A DNA stretch of 64,000 nucleotides from Syngnathus acus (lineage: Eukaryota; Chordata; Actinopteri; Syngnathiformes; Syngnathidae), in assembly GCF_901709675.1 (NCBI RefSeq), contig NC_051101.1, forward strand, positions 6,098,501 to 6,162,500, written 5' to 3'. Below are positions 24,041-36,100 of this stretch, one piece after another (the stretch's first letter is position 1; every line of letters starts with the position of its first letter). A model generated the notes under the pieces. The model was not told the origin of the DNA and did no database searches. It was given only the letters and a program-made list of their open reading frames with translations. A program made the translations under genes and the position numbers.

Positions 24041-24622
24041 TGCAACTTTAACCGTTATATCTCTTGTCCTTAGGGGGGGATTCTGTTGTACAGGCTCTGG
24101 ATCACAATGGTGGAAAGTTTTAAAATGATTTGTCTGCATCTAATCTTTTAACCTGGCATTTGAAAACGTGTCTAGACTTAATGTATCCGCTGTATATACT
24201 TTAGCCTATGGTTATTACATTTGAGCATATTAACACAACTGCATGATGTCAAAATATCAGGTTGAGCAATGAAGTGTGTGGCCATTTCAATGATAAGAAG
24301 CAAATGCTTATTTCTGGTATTGGCCAATCAGGGGCCGAAATAACAACAGATGATAAGATTTCCTGAGTCCAATGAAGACAGCAAATATTTTATCAAACTG
24401 AATACCCTCCAGTTATCCCCAACTGAAGCTCGCAACACAGCAAAAGTAGTTGTGGGGGTGAAAGAAAAAATGTAAAACTGACTACATGACAATCTTCACT
24501 GGTCTTGTAGATAATCTGGACATTATGCTGGAGGGGGAAGCAAAAAGATATCTTGAATGTTTTCCATGGTAATTATACAACATTTTATACAGTTTCTTTT
24601 ATATTTATATCTTGGCCGTGGG

Positions 24623-24790
24623 TCAGTGGCTGTGCTGTTTGGCTTGTCGCTGGCTGACTAGCTTCTTGAGGTACTGGCTGATGGCAGATGGCTTCTTGTA
24701 GATCATTCGACGGTCTACTCCTTTTATGTGAACGTGATCGACTGATGGGTAGGACTCCTCCAGAAACTTCTTTTGAAGCTTAGATACCAT
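24623..24790 (-). CDS. Hydrolase-like gene exon 11 (terminal)
   Basis: Acceptor GTACCAG on the minus strand; encodes residues 323-377, starting MVSKLQKKFLEESYP and ending KQHSH-TGA. Contains the last strand (DHVHI) and the GVDRRMI segment, where a GxGH-like motif would carry the catalytic His in an active enzyme. Confidence 0.85.
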   Translation of the reverse strand: MVSKLQKKFLEESYPSVDHVHIKGVDRRMIYKKPSAISQYLKKLVSQRQAKQHSH

Positions 24791-27700
24791 CTGGTACAAG
24801 AAAAGGATGATTTCTTACAAGTTTTACATGATTGTCCTGAAATTAAGCTCATCAGCATACAATGCAGCATAGATTTTCTCCAAAAAACAGACTCACTTGA
24901 TTTAGGTGATTTGGGATTTGCTGGTCAAAGGAATCCCCAGTGATCACACTTACAGAGGTCCTGCTTGAGAGGGGCTTATATCGTGTAATGTCCCTTAAAA
25001 AAAAAATACATTATTGTTTTTTTTATGTTCATTTTTTTACTCACTTCACCTTAATAAGATAATATTTTTTACCTTACTTGAGCTGCACTTTCATTCAGAA
25101 AGTAATGTTCATCCACAGCACTACTCTGATGGGCAGGGTTACTTAAAAGGTATTTCTAGTCAAGACAGGAAATACAACATCATAAACCTACAGTAAATGA
25201 AAATGGCAGAACATGTTTAGGTTCCAAAATACAGAGTCTATCGCCAAAAAAGAATGCAATCAGATCTGGTGATAATAATGTAGCAGCAGGTAACTGTGCT
25301 CCAGTTCTGTTCAACAGTAGTTATAGAACATGCCCTTCAGATATAAACTGCATGCTCTACTGATTTTGGCCAGCTTGTGTGCATATTATAACCTTCATGG
25401 CTTGTCTACAAAACCTTTTCTTCGTCCTTGGAAAATTCAAGCACAATGATGTCCTTATCTCCTTGGCAACAACTGTAATACTTGAAAAGCTGAAATAGGT
25501 CCCACATCGCAACTCCCATCAAATTGTGGGTGGGAGGCTGGCAAGCAGTGAACAAGAGATGAAACATACTGCTCATTTTCACCCACAAGCAGACGTCATT
25601 GCATCATAAAGAGGGTGGATATAAATGTTGAACATGCCGCATAGATTTTATATTTCACAAATGTCACACATTATGTCCATTGTGTGTAATCTAAAATTGA
25701 GTGGATCAAGAAGTACTTAAAACTGTACTTGATATAATCTAATGGAAAAGGAGTGTTGAAAACATGATAATGATGTTGATTGACTGACAAGATACAGTAA
25801 ATGCGAGTATAGGGTATCAGTGCATGGATTGTTGCGGTCCAACATTGCCTTAAGGAAGTTATTAATGCAGAAATCTCACTGCTTTTGTTTTTGAAACACA
25901 GCAGCTCTGACTACAAACAAGTTGAAAATATGAACCTTCCCATGCATAAAACCTAATCGGACATTCCCAGCAAACACACAGTTTAATATTAACTGCCACT
26001 GCCTTACAAACTAAACTGTACAAGTCATCGGCTGACACTAAAACAAGAATATATCAGGAGACATTTGTGGTCGTGGCGTCTCCGGGAACATGTTCAATTC
26101 TCATGCTTTTAAAATGACATCTGGTATTGTCGTCGTTCCAAATTCACATTTTCTGAGAGCTTGAAAACAAAAGGCAACAAAAGCATCAGCCAGTGCTGAG
26201 GCGCCGCAATGATCAGTCTTGCAAGAGCCCCACCCTGTGGCAGAATAGGAGCATTGAATATGTTGCTTGCAAACCTGCCTGTCCTCAATTAGGCTAAAAA
26301 GACCTCAAAAACATACAGTGGCGACAAAAAAAAATGGCTCTGCGTCATATTCATTCCAACATGTGTGGCGTTCAATTTCATATCCATTCCCCAAAGCCTC
26401 TATCTATTTTTCAGCCTTTTCTTCCTGAGTTTGAATAATCAATATCATGTCCTGTGGGGAATGCTCTTTTGTGCCTTGCGATGTAGTGTGTTTTCGAGAG
26501 TGTGCATTAGCCTGACCTGCCTCTGGATGATCTCCTCTGAGACATTTTCTTTGATAGTTGGTTCAATGGCTCCCAGGATAATCAGCAAGCGGCTCAGCCC
26601 GGAAGCTGCTGAAAACTGCTTGGCTTGAAGGGATGGCAGCAGCTTACCATACCTGAACAAAACAAAAAAAAGAGAAAATCTTGAAATATTTGCATGAAGC
26701 TCATAAAAATCTGCAGATTTCTGTCTGTACACATTGCTTAGCATCAATGTTAAAGCAAAAAATTGCAACTAAAATCCATAAACATTTTTTTTTCTTTCTC
26801 CTGTACATGGGGAATATGGATAAAACACTTTTCAATGTTCAGACCCTTCAAACAAAAAAGCAGCTATTAACAAATCTAGTGACTTTTTCTGGTGTTCACT
26901 TGGTCAGAAATGCGCCATTGGCTAAACTCAGAATCCCCATCTTAAGAGTAACTTTGCTTTCTACTTTGCAATAAATGAGGTTGATCCATAGAGAAAACCA
27001 CAAGCAGAGCTTTCTTCTAATCATTGTCACTGAGTGAAAACAGAATTATTCCCGGTATCGCTGAGCTCAGTGAGGAGCCTCAAGCAGGATCAGGTGCCTG
27101 AGTTGACAAAAAGCTATTTTAAAGCTTGAAAAGAACCAACTTAAACGAGTCTTGTGAATACTGCCGGCTCAAAATATGAATCGAAATCATATTCCTGTTT
27201 TGTTAAAAATGGCACCACAGTAATTGTAGAAGTTTGATTGAATGTCGCTGTTCATGTTCACATGTCTAATGGTTGACCAAAATCTGTTAAAATAAAAAAG
27301 TCCAAAGTCAAGTATTAACATCTAATTAAAATGATGGAATTAACTATAAAACAACTCATTCGTGTTTTAATTAGTCCCGTGGCTATTAAATAGATTACTA
27401 CATTTATTTTAAGCGAATTTCTTCCATGGAGGAAAATTCACTTTGTATATTTGTAGTGCTGCCATGAACAACTCTTTTAATAATTGATTAATCTGGTGGT
27501 TATTGTGTTGATTTCAATAAGTTTACAAACACCTGCCTTTACTTTGGAAAACATTTTTGCCTATTTTTTGAGATATTATGCCATTAATCAGTAATTGAAT
27601 CACTTTATGTCTGTGAATTTTCCACACGGCCAACTGGTAATAATAATAATTATTGAATGATGGAAATTTAAAAAATGATTCAGCAAAAAAAAAAAAGAAA

Positions 27701-30700
27701 ACATCAAATTTAATCAAATTAGACACTGTACACATTACATGATTGATTAGTGCAAAGCAATATTACAGGAGTATTACAGGTAGTGTTTCTATGAAGGGAA
27801 GGCAGTAGTCATACAAGAGTTTTTCATTCCAAAATGCAAAACTTTCTCAGTAGAAAAAAAAAAAAAACGCATTTGCCTGGGGAATAAAAAATCCTCTTTT
27901 TCTGGGTGATGAAAGAAGAAGAGCAGTGCAATTTTGTAACTCAGGAGACCTAATCGGTCTTAGCTCACTGGTGCTCTGAATTGGCTGGTCTCAGCCGGTG
28001 GAGCCCAGTCAATAGTGCCATGCGCTCTCTGTCGCCAACGCCGTGCCACGCAGCACAGCCTGCCCCGAAATGCTGCCAACACACCGTAGATCATCCACCA
28101 AGCACCAGGGGGACAGTCGTCCCTGTCTTATTCCTGAACTGGGCCAGACTTTCCACACTTTAGGTCCAAGTTTTTAACAATCCTGTGCCTGCTTTATGGA
28201 GGAAGCAGTTGTGCTCATAAAACTGCATCTTGCCGCTTGTATGTGAGTAGTTGCACGGTAAATATGATGGTACATGGGCCGTGTGTGGGGAAGGCGTGGT
28301 GTAGGTGGTATGTTTAAAAGCAAACCTGTTTGTAACAATTTAAAAGACTCATAAATCAGGAATGACTATCGAATGAATTCAGTTCTTCCTACCCATCACA
28401 TTCACAGCGTGTGAAATTAATAATATTTTTACTGCTGGTCTACAGATAATCTTTATATTTCTAGCATTTAGTATATCAGATGTATGAATTACACGTCGGG
28501 TTTATGTTGTGTTAAAACTAGCACCATAAATTATTCATTAAAGCATTGTAATTCCTGCAAGTAATTTTTCTCAGTAATTCAGTGAAAATGTAGGGAAATG
28601 TGAAATGTGTTTCAGTATGTAAAACCTCAAAGATTTCCTTCAGGACCACTAGAATTTTAAGCTAGAGGTTATTGTGCTCCTAATAAATAAAGTTAGTCTG
28701 GAAACCTGCTTTTTGACAACAGTAAAACATGAAAAATATTACTTTGATAATTTTGAAATACAAAAGGAGGTCGACTGACTGTGCCTGATTTAATGAAGGC
28801 TTAGTTATATGAAGCAATTCACCGCAGTGAACAAGATTCTACAAATGCATAGATTTGTATGGTCATATTTGAATAATATTTAACGTGTATTTTACAGCAT
28901 GTAGATTAATCAAACAAGACTGAGAAAGAACTGACATTCAGCTGCTGCAAATAACATTTTTCAAAGACAATTTAGCAGTTCTATTCGTGGTACAGCAATC
29001 ATTTCAATAATAGTACAAGTGAGAAATAAAACAAGTTGACTTTTTGTAATTTCCAGTCTTTCACTGTCGAAAAACTTTTTAAATCAAACCTCTGAAAAAA
29101 TGACACTTTGACATTTTCATCTTCCTTTGCCACAGTTTTTCCCCGAAGTCATTCTGGCAGTACAAATTTGACCTGACTCTAAAGGGAGTTTAAAGTGGCT
29201 GAGCATTTTCCACCTGTCACCCTTTTCTCACTCCTTGATTCCAAAAATAACAAGGAAGGAAGAAAAACTTCTATCAGCCCCCATTTCAAATCTGGTCCAA
29301 TCATTCCAGGGTCTGGCATTGAACCTTATTTCAAGAATTCTCCAGCTACCTGTCCAATTTCTTCCTGTTCCCCCCCTCCCATTTTTAATTCTGCCCTGGA
29401 GTGAGGATTATGCGAAGCAAGGCATGCGTGTCAAAGGGAAATTTAGTGGGTAAAGACAGCCAAGATTGGCGGGATGAATTAAACAGATAACGTGAGGAGA
29501 CGAAGTGGGGGAGCAATGTAGAGCCTTGCCGATGTTGGTCATTTCAGATGGGCGGCACCCCCCCCCACCCCGCCCTCCTCCCAACAGGACCGAAGAGGCA
29601 ATATCTAAATTAATAAAGTGATGAAATGAGTTTGTGCTGTGGACTTTCTGCTGTTTGACTTTCCCATCTGGATTAGTGCAGGCTGAATGGACGCTCTGTT
29701 ACTTTTGTTACAACTGCGCAATTCACTGTCGGAATTTGGCCCTGTAGTGATAAGCCTCCCTTCCTCCTCCCCCTCCTTCCCCCCCTCCGCATTACCATCT
29801 CATTTCATATGCAGGGCCTCAGTTACCTGAGAGCCTGTTCGAACAAAAAAACACAAACTATTACACGAGCTTCTGCCAACTATTACAATGAGTAGAGAAC
29901 ATTTCAACATAGCCTATTACATGGGATCAACTAACTATTAAGCGTGAGGGATACTAAAGTGATTACTGCAGTCTTTTGGAAGGAGGGGGGAGTCACTGTC
30001 TCACTGAAGGACATTTTAATATGTGGACATAAAAAAACTACACTTGTTGGATGAGCTGCACCATACATTCACTTAGCAGCAGTTCATCTTTGAACTGTTT
30101 ATCCTCATGAGGGTCGCATGCGTGCTGGAGCCTATCCTAGTTTTGGGAGAGAAGTGGAGTATATCCTGAACTGGCCAATCGCAGAGCTTCGTAGCAGTCA
30201 TAAATTTGTATGAAGAAAAATGCAGTTGTAGTGTTCCATTCCATTAAGCACAAATTAGAGAATTTGTTGCCACATTCAAGGCCAGAACTATGAGGGTTTA
30301 AGTTATTAATAATATAATGTCAAAAAAGAATTCAACACTTCCATTTACTTTCACAAAAAATCCAAATGTGGAAAAAAGGAAAAATATTTTGACCGAAAGT
30401 TAAGTCATATAATTAGATTTAGAATGACAATATTTATCATTGCACAGTGCAAAATGTTAACTACATTTATAATTATAGTATTTGAAATGGTTTTAATTAT
30501 AAGAATCAATGATGAAATCAACCAATACTTTCCAAAGCACTTTTCATACTTACTGCATGTGGAAATGCTTCACAGAGCAGGTAACAAAAGACAACAAATC
30601 CTCCAAACCACCTGCTGTCTCTGACCCCCCATTGCCTTGGCCATCCAACCTCACTCGTCCCATGTGCAAAAGCAATTATAGTCTGAGAAAAATCATTTAA

Positions 30701-33110
30701 AATCTGTGAAATGGATGATAAGACATGTCTGGGAACACAGTAGGGAAGCGAGGACGAATAATTGTTATATTTAAAAAATATATATATATACTTAAAGGAA
30801 CGTGTAATACTTTTATTGAGCACAAGGTGTCCTTATTGCACTACAACCAACTAAAGACTCAGCCGTTCATCTCGCCTCGAGATTTTTTTTGTTCATAAAT
30901 TGGAAACAATGTAAATACATGCATGCTGCAAAAGTCCATTTAGGAATGCTCATGGCTATTGTTAAACGCTGTGCTTCTGAGTACAATTGTTTCCATTTCC
31001 TGACTGATCTAGTTGGTATGCATGCATGTGTGCACGTTTATACAAACATTTGGCTTCATCTTAAAACGGAATGCTTCAAGGGGGATAAAAATGAAAAGAG
31101 AATATTACACAGAGCTGAAGGGACTAGGAAAAGAAGCCCAAGTGGTGCTATTGTGAGTTTAACTCAACACAATAATGGTAGATTAAATTTGAAGAATTTT
31201 CCAATCAATCAGCATCCATTAATTTGTAAAGACAATCTCATCAGACGGGGGAACAATCCCCACTGTCTCTGTTTTCTGAGCAAATATATTCCCCATGGGG
31301 TGAATTAGTTTCATGGTCCACACACACTTGGCAGAGAAGAGACACGCCTGATTGCCCAGACAAAATGAGAGAATTGTCAATGTAATTTCTTAACAGCAAT
31401 TTACAATACACTTTGACAGTATTTGTCTAATTTCAGCCGCAGTTTTTGTTAATAATGGTCAGTCTTGAGAGTCTGGACAGCATAATTACTTTTACTGCAA
31501 ATGGACACACAGAATTTAGCTAGCCACAAGATTTATCGAAGAGATTAAGCTCAAAGCTTTGCATGATTTGCAGCTAAAATATATATTGCTTATGGAATAT
31601 AAGCCCTTTGAGAAAATACTTTATCTTCTCACTGAAACAAGCCATTTTAGCCCACTATTTAAGGCAGACATTAAGATGTGTTTTCACATACATACAGTTC
31701 TCAGGTGTCTTACTAACATGTGTGACATGTCTCGGTTTAAAAAAAAATAGGACGTTTTTTTTGGGAGAGGGGTGGGCATAGGACAGGGACTTTTGCTTGC
31801 TGTTTTGTCTTTGCTGCGATGAATTTACGCATTGCCAGTTCATCACTTTAAAATATCAGATCATTACCCAGCCTCGACACCAAGTCATGGGTGTAGAAAT
31901 TTACTGTGGCCACGTATTTAAAAAATAACGCGTTCAAGAGAAAAGCTGAGGTTCAACAATACATCCATTTCAGGCAATAGTAAGGTGCCTTTAACAAGAA
32001 TATCCTACATTTACAAACTGCAGTATATCTATTAAATTAGCAGCAAGTGTGCCATCTTTCGACTGTCAATCCTGTGACGGAATCTGCAGCAAAACTAAAA
32101 GCCATCTGCCGTTAGGACTTCTGTTATACAAAAATGCAGCAGAGAACTGACTAGCTCAAATCACCGAGTCTTGTTGTGAATGCAATTTGTCTAGACATAC
32201 ACAAGGGGGCTTACACTAATCTCCACTGCTAGATCCACTGCCTTATTTCTCATCAAGAAGCATTTTCCATGTCCAGCAGGAAATGAATAACATGCTGAGA
32301 AAAGTCTCCATAAGAACACTGACCCCTTCTAAATCCATATAAGTGAAGCCACGCGAATGCCTTCCCATGGACAGAAAAAAAAACGTTCCTGGGAGACGGT
32401 AGCCATTTATTTTGTAGGACGCAACAGAACAAATGTTGCAAGTGAGCCTCGGTTGATGAACAGAGCTTTGATGTGTAAATCCTTCCATTCTCCAGGGCTG
32501 ATATGGTCTACCCAGATTCCTTCTCAGGTATTACATACATGTCTTGTCTCTGGATAAGGACAAACAGCTAATAAAACCATATCTGAAAGGAACATACACC
32601 CACATGAAGACTCCATTGAGCTATAGAGACAAAGAAAGGAATTAAATAAAGCTGGCTAATGCCAGGCCAAAGGCACTGTAATGCTGTGACACAAAGATCT
32701 CTACTGCATTACTTTGAATCTTTTTACCGCTTATCCCACTCCCGTTTCTATTTTTACTCCACCATGCAAATCGGACAGTAATGATGAAATGTCTGAGTAA
32801 ATAAAGTCTTTGCTTTATTTCCTTCAATCACTGCCTCAGTAATTGGATTCTGGCAGGACTGTCATGTACTATTCATGGCGATGAATGCATATTAATCAAA
32901 ACATAATTGGACACATACAGCTTATAAATGGTGCTGCTCCACTTAGTCACATGTAAATAAGCTAGTTGCAGGGATATTTATTTATCAGACTTGCATGGGT
33001 CATGCACATATATATAATCTGCACACAAGTATCATCGAGCAAAAAAAAAACCTGGTGAGGTACACTAACCTCCAAAAGTACTGGAACTGTGAAACAACTG
33101 CCATAATATT

Positions 33111-33157
<47 letters not shown>

Positions 33158-36100
33158 TTAAGGGCAGCAGAAACCGTGGTCCCATCGACATTAACAGAAA
33201 TACTTTGATAGCAGTGAAAGATCGTGAAAGAAAATATTTATTTAGGGTGCCATCATTTTTTTTTTTAATTAAACCACAATTCAAACTGATTTGCAGTGGT
33301 TAATTATCGTCATGCTTTTTATTTGTCATTAACAAAGCTTTCTCAACAATTGTGTCCATGTGCTCATGAAACTATGAGACAATGGGAAAACAATCAGAGT
33401 CATTGTGAAGGTGTCACGATCTATTGACATTTCAATCTCTGTAGAAGATGAATGCCTTTCACAGCCATGTTCTCTAAGATTAAATGTCACTGTACATGTA
33501 AACATCCCAACAATCTTTTTAGATAATCTTGCATAACGGTCATTTAAAACACACACACATCTATAAAAAGAGCAATTAATGATAAAAGCCACATATGACG
33601 GTAATTGCTTAATGATTTAACAATGACAACCAAGACAAACCAATTGATATGAAGTAATATCCAGAATTAAATCAAGTTTTATGATGCATTAATACAGTCT
33701 GTCTTAACCACATCACAACCCTCGCTCTCCACTCATCTGTTTCACGCTAAAAGATTGAGACGAGCAAATTACTTTCTTTTGTCTCCATTTAATCAAGCTA
33801 ATGATGCCCGCGCAGCAAGATAATCAACTATTCCTACCACAAGGACCAATAAAGAAAGAGTATGGAACTTGGTTCACAAAAAGCCAGCGCTCCTGCGCCT
33901 AATCCTCTTTCTCTTGAACCCTGACACACTTTTTTATCTACTCTTCTCTGTTCTTCAAAACTGCTGAGTGACCTTGAGGTCCTCTGCCCATCTCTTTCCA
34001 CATCCCCTTCATAAGATCTTCTTTAACCTCTTGATGTTGTCCTACAATATGCTGAAAAATGTGCATCTACATGGCATATATATAAAAATAAACTCACCAG
34101 TGGTCTTTCCACTGCTCCTCTTCAAAAATGTCTTCTGGAATAGGATCTATCAACACCAGGTCTGTTACTTGCCTGACAGCAAAGAGGACACACATGTAAA
34201 TGTATACGTGTTGATTCTTGGTGCACTCGTTTGCAATGGCTCTGTGAAGTTGCTACCATGTGGAATTGGAAAATACCGTCGTACAGCCGTTGTGAAGATA
34301 AGAGAAGGTAGAGCTCCTTTTTTTTGTACAATAGGAGTTAGAAACACTATTTATACTATGTACTATGTTGTATTGTGAATTTGTGATATTTATTGGGAAT
34401 GTAGTCAGATATACAAATGTTTTTTTTTATTTGAAAAGAAAAAACGATCCTAAAATGATCTCTATAATGTACAGAAGGTTCTCTATCTTATGAGCACTAG
34501 TTAGGAAGCGAGCAGATGCATTGCATATTCTCAGATATTTTTATCAGTGTTTGTTTTGTAATTTGCAATTTTTGAGGGTTCCGTTTTTGGGGTTTATGAA
34601 AAATGATCAGAGTGATGTCGGGGGCCGCATGTGGCCCATGGGCCCCCAGTTGCCCACCCCTGTAATAAACTCATGACCACATGTGCACCTGGTCCAAGGG
34701 TAATATTTTCCGTTTGGAATTGTGTCAACTCATCACTACTTAATTTTCTCCCTTGACAGCAGCAATGCCATCCCTGAGTAAACACTAAATCTTTCACCCG
34801 CAGTACGAGCTTCTTGTCACATTAATCACTGCATTGTCACTTGGGTGGCTGAGTTATGGGGAACAATAGGAATGGACACTAGCATGTTAACGCATGAGTG
34901 AAATCGAGAAGCAGGGCAGATCATATTTTAGAAAATTAAAGCTTTGATTCCTACTGTTGTTTAAGTTTAATGGTAATTTTTGGGATAAAACATATACTTT
35001 CAATTTGCCATGTAGCTGAAGCTTGATGGGGGGGTACAAATTGTGATTACGAATCAATATTGCAATACCTGCTACCTTCGCCCACAGTCGAAAATGTTCG
35101 CCCCTCATCAGAATAACGCCTTTAGATTTGATTTGAACTGCTCAGTGCAACGTCACATTTGGCATTTTTGTTCTGTTGGTGGGTGTTGCATGTGATCTAA
35201 TAAGAATGTCATCTTTTACTGGTACACCAGCATGTTTGAATATAATAAAAATTATTTGGCAAACACAATCCCAGGTGCAATCGACAAGTAGATCAGATTC
35301 CACATCTGTTTGCAGGAGCAATCAAGTTTGGAGCTGTTTTTATACACATAAACCTTTAGTTAATCAGGCCTTCTGTCGTAAAAATGGATAAGACATTGAA
35401 GTAATGCTTCTAAGAATGAATGTTATACTATAGGTTTAAAATATCAGATGTCATTAAAGCATTCATCGCCCTCTAATCACAAATGTCCTTCTTGAAACTT
35501 ACGCATCATGTATGTGACTGTAGAACCTGCTGTTGAGCGTGCCAATCTCTGAGCCAACCAATATCAAAGGCATGGCAATTCCGGCGGCAAGCAGCAAGCG
35601 GTGCAGATCGTCCACCATCCTTGAAGACACAAATCATGTGGTTGAAAAATAGCATAAAGCCAAGCAATCTGACCTCAGAGGTTGGGTTATTAATCTAGGC
35701 AGTACTTTGCATATGCATTTCATCACTGAAATTAATAATGAAACCTTGTATGTCCTAATATCATGTTTATTTATTTCTTTAAAAAACTATGGACCCCAGA
35801 AGATATAATATTAATAAAAGAAGCACAAATTGTATGTGAAAATCAACCCATACAAATCTTACTGTTTTTGAATGGTGCGTTAACAGAATAAAAATGAAAT
35901 AGGCCTGGACAAAACTGATGATACTACTAGACAAAACTGAAATAATATGGATGAGTTAAGATTTTTATGCTGATTAAAACTAAAATAAGATCAAAGTAAA
36001 ATCCCACAGGTATGACTGGTGCCAGTCCATAACATTATAATCACTGACAGGATAAAAAAAAAAAAAAGAAATTGAGTCAAATTAGTGACTGTGGGGAGAT

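Larger units (their letters stand above)
26653..34097 (-). other. Hydrolase-like gene intron 7 (7.4 kb)
   Basis: By far the longest intron of the gene. It holds an old dispersed repeat (27454-27765), a fragment of the L2/Maui-like family (about 30080-30190), a (TTTA)n tract (33110-33160) and otherwise mostly unique AT-rich sequence. A GC-richer unique segment at about 29100-29850 with C-rich runs might be regulatory. No coding exon was recognised inside. Confidence 0.6.

Noticed and set aside
33060-33300. Tc1-like end (CCAAAAGTACTGGAACTGTG) next to (TTTA)n
   Set aside because: Only one short match and no opposite terminus; too weak to call.
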